From: Mesorhizobium sp. B4-1-3
Lineage (GTDB): Bacteria; Pseudomonadota; Alphaproteobacteria; Rhizobiales; Rhizobiaceae
Direction: 5' to 3'
Length of the DNA: 64,000 bases
Assembly (NCBI RefSeq): GCF_006439355.1
Contig: NZ_VFTG01000008.1
Coordinates: forward strand, 143,751 to 207,750
The notes under the pieces are model-generated. The model was given only the letters and a program-made list of their open reading frames with translations, was not told where the DNA came from and ran no database searches. Positions within the stretch are counted from its first letter, which is position 1. The number at the start of each line of letters is the position of its first letter. The position numbers were made by a program, and so were the translations under genes. This document shows positions 25,085 through 37,248 of the stretch, in pieces.

Positions 25085-25150
25085 CGGCGCCATGGCTTCT
25101 GACATGCTCGTCTGCTAAGGGCAGGCTCCCTGCCCAAGCGCGAGCTTATC

Positions 25151-25951
25151 ATGACCAATGACCTCGACGACCGCATGCACTTCGCCATCGACCTGGCGCG
25201 GCGCGCCGGCGAGCTGGGCCTCAAATATTTTCGCGATTTCGACAATCTGACCGTCGAGAGCAAGGGCCACCAGGACCTGGTTTCCGAGGGCGATCGCGAG
25301 CTCGAGCTGTTCATCCGCGCGGCGATCGCCGAGGCTTATCCGCAAGACGGCATCGTCGGCGAGGAGCACGCGGCGGTGGCCGGAACGACCGGTCACGTCT
25401 GGGTGATCGATCCTATCGACGGCACCGCCAATTTCGTTCGCGGCATTCCCGCCTGGTGCGTGGTGATCGCCTGTGCCAGGGATGGCGAGACGGTGGCCGG
25501 CGTCATCCATGAACCCTCGACCGACGAGACGTTCTACGCCCGCCTGGGCGGCGGTGCCTTCCTCAACGGCAAGCCGATCAAGGCCAGCGATGCGGCGTCG
25601 CTTTCCGAGGGCGCCGTCGGCACCGGGCTTTCCAACCGCGTTTCGACCATGAATGTCGTCGTGCTCATCGGCCTGATCATGGGCGAAGGCGGCGTCTTCT
25701 ACCGCAATGCCTCCGGAGCGCTGATGCTTGCCTATGCGGCCTCCGGCCGGCTGCTCGGCTATATCGAGGAGCACATGAATGCCTGGGATTGCCTGGCCGG
25801 CATGCTGCTGGTCGAAGAGGCCGGCGGGACGGTGCTGAAAGCGGATCCGAAGACGGTGCTTGGCCACGGCACGCGGGTGATCACCGGCGGCAGGCACATC
25901 TTCCGAAAGCTGCAGGCGCTGTGCGCAGAGGCCTTCGAACCTACGCGCTGA
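25151..25951 (+). CDS. Inositol monophosphatase family protein
   Basis: A 266-residue Mg2+-dependent phosphatase of the IMPase/CysQ/HisN group. The metal-binding motifs are GIVGEEHA (residues about 70-77), WVIDPIDGTANFVRGIP and the late AWDCLAGMLLVEEAGG. Substrates in this family include inositol phosphate, histidinol phosphate and PAP; the sequence alone does not separate them. The 3' end overlaps the convergent LacI gene by 11 bases. The ATG at 25151 is preceded by a modest AGCTTATC region rather than a strong ribosome site. Confidence 0.88.
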   Translation: MTNDLDDRMHFAIDLARRAGELGLKYFRDFDNLTVESKGHQDLVSEGDRELELFIRAAIAEAYPQDGIVGEEHAAVAGTTGHVWVIDPIDGTANFVRGIPAWCVVIACARDGETVAGVIHEPSTDETFYARLGGGAFLNGKPIKASDAASLSEGAVGTGLSNRVSTMNVVVLIGLIMGEGGVFYRNASGALMLAYAASGRLLGYIEEHMNAWDCLAGMLLVEEAGGTVLKADPKTVLGHGTRVITGGRHIFRKLQALCAEAFEPTR

Positions 25952-27008
25952 CGCTCTGCGCCACCGCGCCCAGCGGCCGGCAGGAATTGCGGATCATCAG
26001 CCGGCCCTTCAGCACGAGCTTGCGCGGCGGCGCGTCGCGATTGCCGACCAGCCGGTCGAGCAGGAGGTTCGCCGCCTGCTCGCCGATCGCCTGCACCGGC
26101 TGCGCCACGGTGGTCAGTTGCGGCACGAACACGTCCGACCAGGGAAAATCGTCGAAGCAGGCGACCGAAATGTCCTCGGGACAGCTGAGGCCGATGTCGC
26201 GGATCGCCTTCATGGTGCCGATCACCATCGGGTTGTTGGCCGAGAAGATCGCGCTTGGCCGGTCGTGCAGCGACAAGAGCTGCATGGTGGCGTTGTAGCC
26301 GTCGATCTCGTGGAAATTGCCGGAGCGTATGAGCTCCTCCGCCACCGGCAGGCCGGCCGCCTGCAGCGCCTCGCGATAACCGATCATGCGATCGTGCATG
26401 GGGGATATGTCGGATGTGCCGGTGATGTAGCCGATGCGGCGGTGGCCAAGATGGATGAGATAGGTGACGGCGTCGAACACCGCGCGCTGGTTGTCCAGCA
26501 CCACTGCGTCAGTGTCGACGCCCTCGCACAGACGGTCGAGCAGCACCACCGGCACGTTGGCGTCCTCGACGATGCCCTTCAAAATGCCGCCGTCGCCGAC
26601 GCGCGCCACGATCAGCCCGTCGACCATGCGGTCGAGCAACAGGCGTATCTGCTCGTCCTGCGTGTTCAGGTCCTCGTCGGTGCAGCACAGCATGACGGCA
26701 TAGCCGGCGCGGTCGAAGGCCTGCTGGATGACCGAGACGACATCGGTGAAGAACGGGTTGGTGATGTGCGGCACGGTGAGGCCGATGGTGCGCGTGGTGC
26801 CCATCTTCAGGCTGCGGGCGATGGCATTGCGCTTGTAGCCGATGTCGCGGATCGCCTGCTCGATGCGTTGCGTAAGCTCGGGACTGACGGTGGCGGTGCC
26901 GTTGAGCAATGCCGACACGGTGGCCACCGACACGCGCGCCGCCTCGGCTACGTGCAGCATGGTCGGCGCCGTGGATTTCCGCTGTTTTTGCCGCCCTGAC
27001 ACCGTCAT
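25941..27008 (-). CDS. LacI family transcriptional regulator of the adjacent sugar ABC operon
   Basis: A 355-residue regulator with the N-terminal LacI helix-turn-helix and hinge (TMLHVAEAARVSVATVSALL, then GTATVSPELTQRIEQAI and IARSLKMGTT, residues about 16-75), followed by a periplasmic-binding-protein-like sensor domain of the ribose/galactose type (GLTVPHITNPFFTDVVSVIQ, HLGHRRIGYITG). It is divergent from the ABC transporter operon. Two identical 14-base copies of TTCGAAACGTTTAG, one at the gene's own start and one at the ABC promoter, are its likely operators. The inducer should be the sugar transported by that system. Confidence 0.92.
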   Translation of the reverse strand: MTVSGRQKQRKSTAPTMLHVAEAARVSVATVSALLNGTATVSPELTQRIEQAIRDIGYKRNAIARSLKMGTTRTIGLTVPHITNPFFTDVVSVIQQAFDRAGYAVMLCCTDEDLNTQDEQIRLLLDRMVDGLIVARVGDGGILKGIVEDANVPVVLLDRLCEGVDTDAVVLDNQRAVFDAVTYLIHLGHRRIGYITGTSDISPMHDRMIGYREALQAAGLPVAEELIRSGNFHEIDGYNATMQLLSLHDRPSAIFSANNPMVIGTMKAIRDIGLSCPEDISVACFDDFPWSDVFVPQLTTVAQPVQAIGEQAANLLLDRLVGNRDAPPRKLVLKGRLMIRNSCRPLGAVAQSVSA

Positions 27009-27009
27009 T

Positions 27010-27023
27010 TTCGAAACGTTTAG
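27010..27023. promoter_or_regulatory. LacI-type operator, copy 1
   Basis: TTCGAAACGTTTAG with the LacI-like central palindrome AAACGTTT, two bases before the LacI gene start. It is identical to copy 2 at 27118-27131, which suggests autoregulation. Confidence 0.65.
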
Positions 27024-27109
27024 CCGCCCTTATTTAATTAAACCTACGTAAAGTCGCCACTTTTCGCAAGAATTGAAAATGCACCAATCCTCAATGACCA
27101 GATATGCGC

Positions 27110-27138
27110 TTGACACGTTCGAAACGTTTAGATTAGCG
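27110..27138 (+). promoter_or_regulatory. ABC operon promoter with LacI operator copy 2
   Basis: A consensus -35 box TTGACA lies at 27110-27115 and the operator TTCGAAACGTTTAG occupies 27118-27131, between -35 and a weak AT-rich -10 (around 27129-27137). A repressor bound here would block RNA polymerase. Confidence 0.65.
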
Positions 27139-27179
27139 TTCTGACATTCGAAGACGACGGAGGGAGGCCGTCCTTTGCC

Positions 27180-28771
27180 ATGCAGCGCGCGGATTCCATC
27201 ACGACTGGCAATGCGACCGCCGATGGTCCCGCCGTCGTTCTGAGCGCGACCGGCATTTCCAAGCGATTTGGGGGCATCGCAGCGCTGTCCGACGTGAGCC
27301 TGGACCTCAGGCCGGGCGAGGTGCATGCGCTGATGGGCGAGAACGGCGCCGGCAAGTCGACGCTGATGAAGATACTCTCGGGCGTCTACACGGACTACGA
27401 AGGTGCCGTGGCGGTCGACGGCCAGACGGTCCGTTTCACCGGCGTCCGCGACGCCGAGGACGCCGGCATCGCCATCATCCACCAGGAGCTCAACCTCGTC
27501 CCCGAGCTCAGCGTCGCCGACAACATCTTCCTCGGCCGCGAAAAGCTGATCGCCGGGCTGGTCGTCGACCGCAAGGCGAGCAGCCGCGCGGCAGGCGCGC
27601 TGCTTGAGCGTCTCGGCATCGAACTCGACCCGGAAGCGCGCATCGGCACGCTGAGGGTCGGCGAGCAGCAGCTGGTGGAGATCGCCAAGGCGCTGTCGAA
27701 GTCGGCGCGCATCCTTATCATGGACGAGCCGACCTCGGCGCTGTCGCCGGCCGAATGCGAGCGGCTATTCCGCATCATCCGCCAGCTCGCGGCAAGCGGC
27801 GTCGCCATCGTCTACATCTCGCACCGCATCGACGAGGTCATGCATCTGGCAAGCCGGGTGACGGTGCTGCGCGACGGGCGCCATGTGTTGACGCAGGACA
27901 TGGCGGCGCTGAGCGAAGACGCCATCATCTCGGCCATGGTCGGGCGCGACCTCCTGGCGTCCTCCGATCACCAGCGCGGCCCGGGCGGCAAGACAGCGCT
28001 CTCGGTCAGGGATCTGTCGCTGTCCAAGCCCGACCGGCATGGCTGGCGCACGGTGATCGAGGGCGTGAGCTTCGACCTTTCGGCGGGCGAAATCCTCGGC
28101 ATAGGCGGGCTGCTGGGTTCCGGCCGCACCGAAATCCTGGAGGCGATCTTCGGCTCCAGCGATGGCCGCACCGGCGGCGAGATCAAGCTCGACGGCGTGC
28201 CGGTCGAGATCGGCTCGCCGCGCCAGGCGCGCCGGCTCGGCATCGCCCTGGTGACCGAGGACCGCAAGACGCAAGGCCTGCATCTCACGGCCTCGATCAC
28301 CGACAATGTCGCGCTACCTTTGGTCGGCGCGCTGGCGCGCTTCGGCCTGCGCTCGCGTTCGGGCGAGCAGGGCCTTGCGCGAGAGGCGGTGAGCGCGCTC
28401 GGCATACGCTGCGAAAGCATCGAGCAGGCGGCCGGCACGCTGTCGGGCGGCAACCAGCAGAAGGTGGTGATCGGCAAATGGTTGGCCACGCGGCCGCGCG
28501 TGCTTCTGCTCGACGAGCCGACGCGCGGCATCGATGTGGGCGCCAAGCGCGAGATCTACGACCTCATCTTCAAGCTCGCCGGCGACGGGCTGGCGATCGC
28601 CGTGATCAGCTCGGAGCTGCCCGAGCTCCTGCATCTGGCCGACCGCATCCTGGTCATGGTGGAGGGCCGCCAGCGCGGAATCCTGTCCCGCGCGGAGGCC
28701 AGCGAGGAAGCGATCATGCGGCTTGCCGCGCCCAGACTTGTCACACCAAGACGTTCTACGAGATCTGCCGC

Positions 28772-28775
<4 letters not shown>
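27180..28775 (+). CDS. Sugar ABC transporter ATPase (CUT2 family, RbsA-like)
   Basis: A 531-residue protein with two tandem ABC domains, as in RbsA/MglA/XylG. The first has an intact Walker A (GENGAGKST) and the signature region LRVGEQQLVEIAKAL. The second has a modified Walker A (GGLLGSGRTEIL), LSGGNQQKVVIGKWLATRP and the Walker B LLLDEPTRGIDVG. The pattern is normal for the CUT2 class, where only one site is fully canonical. It energises sugar import through the downstream permease and binding protein. The stop overlaps the permease ATG by four bases. Confidence 0.94.
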
Positions 28776-30067
<1,292 letters not shown>

Positions 30068-30085
30068 TCCGGAGGAAACAGGACC

Positions 30086-31054
30086 ATGAAACGACGTGAT
30101 ATGCTGAAGCTCGCCACCTTCGCGGCGGCGCTTGTGACGACCACCGCGCTCTTTTCCGGCAATCATGCCTTCGCCGAAGGCAAGAAGTGGAAGATCGGCT
30201 TCTCGCAGGTGACGACCATCGAACCCTGGCGCGCCCAGTTCAACAAGGACATCATCGCGGAGGCCGCCAAGCATCCGGAAGTCGAGCTGATCATCACCGA
30301 CGGCGAGGACAAGACCGAAAAGCAGGTGGCCGACGTCGAGAACCTGATCCGCCAGGAGGTCGACGCGCTGCTGGTGTCGCCGAAGGAATCGGCCGGTCTC
30401 ACCGGCGTGGTGCAGCAGGCGATCGACGCCAAGATCCCGGTCTTCGTGCTCGACCGCAATGTCGACACCAAGGACTACACGCAGTTCGTCGGCGGCGACA
30501 ACAAGCTGATCGGCCGCGCGGCGGGCGAATATGCCGTCGAGCTCCTGGGCGGCAAGGGCAAGGCCGCCGGCAACGTCGTCGAGATCTGGGGCGGCATGGG
30601 CACGCAGCCGGCGCATGACCGCCATGACGGCTTCCATGAATTCACCGACAAGGAGCCGGGCATCAAGTACCTGCTCGACCAGCAGTCGGGCGACTGGAAG
30701 CAGGACCAGGCCTACAACATCATGGCCAACGCGCTGAAGACCAACGAGAAGATCGACCTCGTCTACGGCCACAACGATCCGATGGCCTATGGCGCCTATC
30801 TCGCGGCCAAGGATGTCGGGCGCGAGAAGGACATCAAGTTCATCGGCATTGACGGCCTGCCCAACGAAGGCGTGCAGATGGTGAACAAGGGCGAGCTGAC
30901 GGCGACCTTCACCTATGTCACGCCGGGCGCCGAGGGCTTGCGCCAGGCGATCAAGTTCCTGAACGGCGAGAAGGTCGAAAAGACCATGACGCTGCCGACG
31001 GAAAAGGTCACCAAGGAGAACGCCGCCAAGATCCTCAAGGACAACGGGCTCTAA
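30086..31054 (+). CDS. Sugar ABC transporter substrate-binding protein
   Basis: A 322-residue periplasmic binding protein of the RbsB/galactofuranose type. The signal peptide covers residues 1-30 (MKRRDMLKLATFAAALVTTT, cleavage after HAFA). The mature part has the two-lobe motifs WRAQFNKDIIAEAAKHPEVE, DALLVSPKESAGLTGVVQQA, VFVLDRNVDTKDYTQFVGGD and YGHNDPMAYGAYLAAKD. A GGAGGAAAC ribosome site precedes the ATG. It is the last gene of the operon; the binding protein at the 3' end is less usual than at the 5' end in this class. The transported sugar is not determined from sequence. Confidence 0.92.
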   Translation: MKRRDMLKLATFAAALVTTTALFSGNHAFAEGKKWKIGFSQVTTIEPWRAQFNKDIIAEAAKHPEVELIITDGEDKTEKQVADVENLIRQEVDALLVSPKESAGLTGVVQQAIDAKIPVFVLDRNVDTKDYTQFVGGDNKLIGRAAGEYAVELLGGKGKAAGNVVEIWGGMGTQPAHDRHDGFHEFTDKEPGIKYLLDQQSGDWKQDQAYNIMANALKTNEKIDLVYGHNDPMAYGAYLAAKDVGREKDIKFIGIDGLPNEGVQMVNKGELTATFTYVTPGAEGLRQAIKFLNGEKVEKTMTLPTEKVTKENAAKILKDNGL

Positions 31055-31065
31055 GCTTAGGATAT

Positions 31066-31090
31066 CCTGCCGGGCCATGCGCCCGGCAGG
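31066..31090 (+). terminator. Hairpin after the sugar ABC operon
   Basis: Ten-base arms CCTGCCGGGC and GCCCGGCAGG are perfect inverse complements around CATGC. It starts 12 bases after the binding-protein stop. There is no strong U tract, so it could stabilise the 3' end of the message rather than terminate alone. Confidence 0.55.
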
Positions 31091-31365
31091 GCTGCCCGAG
31101 CGCGAGGCGCTCCCCCACGGCTTGCCGCCGGATGCGCGAAGCGTCGCCGCAATGCCGATTTCCCGCTCTTTCGCGACCGAAAGTCACGCCTGCCGAGGCG
31201 AGCCTTGCCTCCGCCGGATGGCGGCTCCGAGCGTCGCCAGCAGCGCCGTATCTAAAAAAGACAGCCGGAACAATGCGATAGCGCGGGCTCGCGCCGATCT
31301 TGCTGCAAAGCGCGGCGGATCGCGTGCCGGCCCTTGCCGAGACAATGAACAGCTTGCGCAGAATG

Positions 31366-31397
31366 CTTGCGCCTCGTATCGCCTGTTCTTATATACG
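31366..31397 (+). promoter_or_regulatory. Sigma-32 (RpoH) promoter of dnaK
   Basis: CTTG at 31366-31369, an 18-base spacer, then CTTATATACG at 31388-31397. This matches the alphaproteobacterial RpoH consensus (CTTG, N17-18, CYTATnTnnG). It lies 119 bases before the dnaK start. Confidence 0.7.
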
Positions 31398-31515
31398 CGC
31401 CAGCCGTCCGGCCCTGAAAAGCGGGGATCGTGACGGGATTTCTTGTGAACAGGGGCTTTCGTCGGAACGCCTTTTCAAGGGTCCTGAGAGCCTGCTTAGA
31501 GGAGAGACCAGAACA

Positions 31516-33432
<1,917 letters not shown>

Positions 33433-33455
33433 GCCGGCCGACGGCGGATCATGCG

Positions 33456-33484
33456 AAAAGCCCGGCGCAAGGCCGGGCTTTTTT
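33456..33484 (+). terminator. Rho-independent terminator after dnaK
   Basis: AAAAGCCCGGC and GCCGGGCTTTT flank a short loop, and the downstream arm ends in TTTTTT. It is a textbook intrinsic terminator, implying that dnaJ depends partly on read-through or its own promoter. Confidence 0.85.
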
Positions 33485-33633
33485 GCAACCCTGCCCGAAA
33501 AAGTGACGAAAAACCCGGAGCAGCCCCGGCTTAGTACTAGCATCCGGGAAACATCGCTCCTAAATCCAAGACCATGCCGGCAGAACTTGCCAACAATGCT
33601 TGAAGACATTGAGCATCCGGACAGCGGGAAAAA

Positions 33634-34761
33634 ATGAAAGCTGATTTCTACGAAACGCTGGGCGTGCAAAGGGGCGCCGACGACAAGGAGCTCAAGAGCG
33701 CTTTCCGCAAGCTCGCCATGCAGTTCCACCCCGACCGCAACCCCGGCGACCATGCCTGCGAGCACAAGTTCAAGGAAATCAACGAAGCCTACGAGACGCT
33801 GAAGGACCCGCAGAAGCGCGCCGCCTATGACCGCTTCGGCCACGCCGCCTTCGAGGGCGGCATGAACGGCGCAGCGCACGGCTTCGGCGCCGGCGGTTTC
33901 GCCGACATCTTCGAGGACATTTTCGGCGACATGATGGGCGGCCGTCAGCGCCGCTCGTCGGGCGGCCGCGAGCGCGGCGCCGATCTACGCTACAACATGG
34001 AAATCACGCTGGAAGAAGCCTTCTCCGGCAAGACCGCGCAGATCCGCGTGCCGGCCTCCATCTCCTGCTCGGAATGCTCCGGCAGCGGCGCCAAGCCCGG
34101 CACGCAGCCGGTGACCTGCTCGATGTGCCATGGCCACGGCAAGGTGCGCGCTACGCAAGGCTTCTTCTCGATCGAGCGGACCTGCCCGCAATGCCAGGGC
34201 CGCGGCCAGACGATCAAGGACCCCTGCCCGAAATGCGCCGGCCAGGGCCGTGTCACCGAGGAGCGCTCGCTGTCGGTCAACATCCCGGCCGGCATCGAGG
34301 ACGGCACCCGCATCCGGCTTGCCAATGAGGGCGAGGCGGGCCTGCGCGGCGGACCGTCCGGCGACCTCTATATCTTCCTGGCGGTGAAGCCTCACGAATT
34401 CTTCCAGCGCGACGGCGCCGATCTCTATTGCAAGGTGCCGATTTCGATGACAACGGCCGCGCTTGGCGGCTCCTTCGAGGTCACCACGCTGGACGGCACG
34501 CAGACCAAGGTGAAAGTGCCGGAAGGCACCCAGAACGGCCGCCAGTTCCGGTTGAAGGGCAAGGGCATGCCGGTGCTGCGCCAGCCCAATGTCGGCGACC
34601 TCTATATCCAGACGGCGGTCGAGACGCCGCAGAACCTGACGCGCCGCCAGCGCGAATTGCTGGAAGAGTTCGAGCAGCTCTCCTCGAAGGACAACTCGCC
34701 CCAGTCGAGCGGCTTTTTCGCCCGCATGAAGGACTTCTTCGAGTCGTTCGGCGAAACCTGA
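33634..34761 (+). CDS. dnaJ: Chaperone protein DnaJ (Hsp40)
   Basis: A 375-residue DnaJ with the J domain at 1-70 (HPD in [12 protein letters not shown]), a glycine-rich linker ([20 protein letters not shown]), and the zinc centre of four C-x-x-C-x-G-x-G repeats ([32 protein letters not shown]). The C-terminal substrate and dimer domains follow. It stimulates DnaK ATPase and delivers substrates. The gene is 201 bases after dnaK, beyond the terminator. Confidence 0.97.
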   Translation: MKADFYETLGVQRGADDKELKSAFRKLAMQFHPDRNPGDHACEHKFKEINEAYETLKDPQKRAAYDRFGHAAFEGGMNGAAHGFGAGGFADIFEDIFGDMMGGRQRRSSGGRERGADLRYNMEITLEEAFSGKTAQIRVPASISCSECSGSGAKPGTQPVTCSMCHGHGKVRATQGFFSIERTCPQCQGRGQTIKDPCPKCAGQGRVTEERSLSVNIPAGIEDGTRIRLANEGEAGLRGGPSGDLYIFLAVKPHEFFQRDGADLYCKVPISMTTAALGGSFEVTTLDGTQTKVKVPEGTQNGRQFRLKGKGMPVLRQPNVGDLYIQTAVETPQNLTRRQRELLEEFEQLSSKDNSPQSSGFFARMKDFFESFGET

Positions 34762-34906
34762 TCCTCACAGCCCTATTGCGCACGGCTTGGGAAGGGGCGA
34801 TCCGCTTCCCAAGCGTCATCAACATCTTATGCCAGCTTGACGCCTTGCCTTGTCCCACCCACCTGCTAAGTAGCGGATCGGGGGCTGAGCATTGAGGAGA
34901 GCTCTG

Positions 34907-35512
34907 ATGGCACGTAGTCCCGGGTTGCGCAAAGCGCTGGCCGAAAAATTCGACGACGAGCTGAAGTTCTTCAAGGGCTGGATCGACAAGCCCAAAACGG
35001 TCGGCTCGATCGTTCCCACCAGCTCCATCACCGCCCGCAAGATGGCCTCGATCGTCAATCCGAGATCGGGCCTGCCGGTGCTCGAGGTCGGGCCTGGCAC
35101 CGGCGTCATCACCCGCGCCATCCTCGCCCAGGGCGTGAAGCCCGAAAACCTCTACGCGGTCGAATATTCGACCGACTTCGTGCGCCATCTGCGCGGCCTC
35201 TACCCCGGCGTCAACGTGATCGAGGGCGACGCCTTCAATCTCGATGCCACACTCGGCGACAAGCGCGACATGATGTTCGATTCGGTCGTCTCCGGCGTGC
35301 CGCTGCTCAATTTCCCGGTTGCCCAGCGCATCGCCTATGTCGAAAGCCTGCTCGACCGCATTCCCGCCGGACGGCCGATCGTGCAGCTGACCTATGGCCC
35401 GCTGTCGCCGATCCCCGCCGGGCGTGGCGACTACACGGTCGAGCATTTCGATTTCATCTTCCGCAACATCCCGCCGACGCAGCTGTGGATCTACCGCCGC
35501 GCGGCGCATTAG
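34907..35512 (+). CDS. pmtA: Phosphatidylethanolamine N-methyltransferase PmtA
   Basis: A 201-residue SAM-dependent methyltransferase of the rhizobial PmtA type, which methylates phosphatidylethanolamine stepwise to phosphatidylcholine. Landmarks are KFFKGWIDKPKTVGSIVPTS near the N-terminus, the SAM motif VLEVGPGTGVITRAIL, and the late YGPLSPIP and HFDFIFRNIPPTQLWIYRR. An AGGAGAG ribosome site selects the ATG at 34907 over an upstream in-frame TTG. It is membrane-associated in related bacteria. An elaborate inverted repeat follows the stop. Confidence 0.93.
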   Translation: MARSPGLRKALAEKFDDELKFFKGWIDKPKTVGSIVPTSSITARKMASIVNPRSGLPVLEVGPGTGVITRAILAQGVKPENLYAVEYSTDFVRHLRGLYPGVNVIEGDAFNLDATLGDKRDMMFDSVVSGVPLLNFPVAQRIAYVESLLDRIPAGRPIVQLTYGPLSPIPAGRGDYTVEHFDFIFRNIPPTQLWIYRRAAH

Positions 35513-35520
35513 GGCCAAGT

Positions 35521-35609
35521 GAGTAGGGGAGTAAGGCAGTAGGGGAATAGGGAATGAACATTCAGCTTCCGCACTATCCCTACTGCCCTATTCCCTTACT
35601 CCCCTACTC
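35521..35609. repeat. Nested inverted repeat between pmtA and the FMN reductase gene
   Basis: Outer arms GAGTAGGGGAGTAAGG (35521-35536) and CCTTACTCCCCTACTC (35594-35609) are perfect 16-base inverse complements. Inside, the two arms contain the same short units (CAGTAGGG and AATAGGG) but in swapped order, and the centre has GAATG/CATTC. It could fold as a long hairpin and may terminate or insulate. Confidence 0.7.
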
Positions 35610-35633
35610 CCCGGGCGAAGCAGGCCAACGGCA

Positions 35634-36224
35634 GTGATCCCACGAATCCTCGTCTTCGCCGGCTCGGTCCGGACCGGCGCTTATAGCGGCCGGACCGCCG
35701 ATGTGGCGCAGAAGGAACTCGCCATGCAGGGCGCGGAGGTGACGCGCATCTCGCTCGGCGACTATCCGCTGCCGATCATGGACGAGGACCTGGAAAAGGA
35801 AAGAGGCATCCCCGAGAACGCGATCAAGCTCGGCCGCCAGATCGCCGCCCATGACGGGCTCTTGATTGCGACGCCCGAATATAACGGCTCGATCCCGCCG
35901 CTCTTGAAGAATTCGATCGACTGGGTGAGCCTGCTCCGCAGCGAGGGCAGTCGTTCGTTCAGGCCGCTTTACGGCAAACCCGTCGCTCTATGCTCATCCT
36001 CGGAAGGCAAATTCGCCGGCATACGCTGCATCAACCATCTGCGCGCGGTGCTGGTGCGCTGCCAGATGGAGGTGATCACCCCGGAATGCTCGGTCTCCGA
36101 GGCCGGCGAAGCCTTCGCCGAGGACGGACAATTCAGGGACGCCAGACTACACCAAGCGATGGAGCGCCTATGCCGTACACTGATCGAAACTTCGCGCATG
36201 CTGTCGACCCGGATCGAGGCGTGA
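35634..36224 (+). CDS. NADPH-dependent FMN reductase family protein
   Basis: A 196-residue flavodoxin-fold oxidoreductase of the NADPH-dependent FMN reductase (ArsH/ChrR-like) family. The flavin-binding regions are [20 protein letters not shown] near the N-terminus and [20 protein letters not shown] in the middle, with [20 protein letters not shown] following. It may reduce flavins, quinones or metal ions. It starts with GTG at 35634, just after the inverted repeat, and ends 23 bases before pyrF, so the two genes are probably co-transcribed. Confidence 0.88.
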   Translation: MIPRILVFAGSVRTGAYSGRTADVAQKELAMQGAEVTRISLGDYPLPIMDEDLEKERGIPENAIKLGRQIAAHDGLLIATPEYNGSIPPLLKNSIDWVSLLRSEGSRSFRPLYGKPVALCSSSEGKFAGIRCINHLRAVLVRCQMEVITPECSVSEAGEAFAEDGQFRDARLHQAMERLCRTLIETSRMLSTRIEA

Positions 36225-36247
36225 TCAATTTCGCGGAGGCGAACACG

Positions 36248-36931
36248 ATGCGAGACAGGCTGATCGTGGGGTTGGACCTTCCGACGCTGAAAGAGGCCGA
36301 GAAGGCGGTGCGCGAGCTCGAAGGCGCTGTTTCCTTCTACAAGATCGGCTACCAGCTCGCCTTTGCCGGCGGGTTGGACTTGGCGCGGGAACTGGCCAGC
36401 GGCGGCACCAAAGTGTTCCTCGACATGAAGCTGCTCGATATCGACAACACGGTCGCCAAGGGGGTCGAGAACATCGTCAAGATGGGCATGACGATGCTGA
36501 CGCTGCACGCCTATCCCAAAACCATGAGAGCGGCTGTCGAGGCGGCCAGGGGCAGCGAGCTCTGCCTGCTCGGCGTGACGGTTCTGACCTCGATGGACGA
36601 GCAGGACGTGATCGACGCCGGCTATGAATACGACCCACACACGCTGGCGCTGCGGCGCTCCGAACAGGCGCTGCATGCCGGCATGGGCGGCATCGTCTGC
36701 TCGGCGGAGGAGGCCGAGGCGGTGCGCCGCATCGTCGGCCCGGATCTGGCTGTGGTGACGCCCGGCATCCGGCCGTCGGGCAGCGACCACGGCGACCAGA
36801 AGCGCGTGGTGACGCCGGCGCAGGCGATCCGCAACGGCTCCAGCCACCTAGTCGTCGGTCGGCCGATCGTCGCCGCGCCGGACCGCCGCGCGGCGGCCGA
36901 AGCGATCCTCGCCGAGATGCAGTCGGCCTGA
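36248..36931 (+). CDS. pyrF: Orotidine 5'-phosphate decarboxylase
   Basis: A 227-residue TIM-barrel enzyme that converts OMP to UMP in pyrimidine synthesis. The substrate site is [20 protein letters not shown] at the start and the catalytic Lys-Asp array in [20 protein letters not shown]. The phosphate loop appears in [20 protein letters not shown] and [14 protein letters not shown] chose the ATG at 36248; longer upstream frames overlap the FMN reductase gene. Confidence 0.96.
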   Translation: MRDRLIVGLDLPTLKEAEKAVRELEGAVSFYKIGYQLAFAGGLDLARELASGGTKVFLDMKLLDIDNTVAKGVENIVKMGMTMLTLHAYPKTMRAAVEAARGSELCLLGVTVLTSMDEQDVIDAGYEYDPHTLALRRSEQALHAGMGGIVCSAEEAEAVRRIVGPDLAVVTPGIRPSGSDHGDQKRVVTPAQAIRNGSSHLVVGRPIVAAPDRRAAAEAILAEMQSA

Positions 36932-36960
36932 AGACCGAAAAGAAAGACAGGAGAAAGAGA

Positions 36961-37248
36961 ATGCCGAAGGGATATTGGATCGCCCGTGTCGATGTGCACG
37001 ACGCCGAGGGCTACAAGGACTATGTCGCCGCCGCGAAGCTCGCCTTCGATCGCTTCGGCGCGAAGTTTCTGGCGCGCGGCGGCGAGCATGAAAAGGCTGA
37101 AGGGCAGGGCCGCGCCCGCAACGTGATCATCGAGTTCGAATCGCTGGCCGTGGCGCATGATTGCTACCACTCGCCGGAGTACCAGCGCGCCGCCGCGATC
37201 CGCCAGAAAGTGGCCGACGGCGAGATCGTTCTGGTCGAAGGCGTTTAG
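36961..37248 (+). CDS. DUF1330 family protein
   Basis: A 95-residue alpha-beta-barrel protein of the DUF1330 family: PKGYWIARVDVHDAEGYKDY, GAKFLARGGEHEKAEGQGRA-like sequence, FESLAVAHDCYHSPEYQRAA and the end DGEIVLVEGV. The family has a dimeric ferredoxin-like fold and no established activity. A GGAGAAAGAGA ribosome site precedes the ATG. It follows pyrF by 29 bases and ends with a 4-base overlap with the convergent ATP-grasp gene. Confidence 0.9.
   Translation: MPKGYWIARVDVHDAEGYKDYVAAAKLAFDRFGAKFLARGGEHEKAEGQGRARNVIIEFESLAVAHDCYHSPEYQRAAAIRQKVADGEIVLVEGV

Larger units (their letters stand above)
31055..31515. other. 461-base intergenic region before dnaK
   Basis: It holds the 31066-31090 hairpin at its left end and a heat-shock-type promoter (31366-31397) in its right third. 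The middle (31100-31360) has open frames on the plus strand but with arginine/alanine-rich, family-less translations and no good ribosome site. I see no gene there. Confidence 0.5.

Noticed and set aside
31077..31433. Possible gene before dnaK
   Set aside because: The translation is arginine/alanine-rich without motifs, and the frame overlaps the dnaK promoter.
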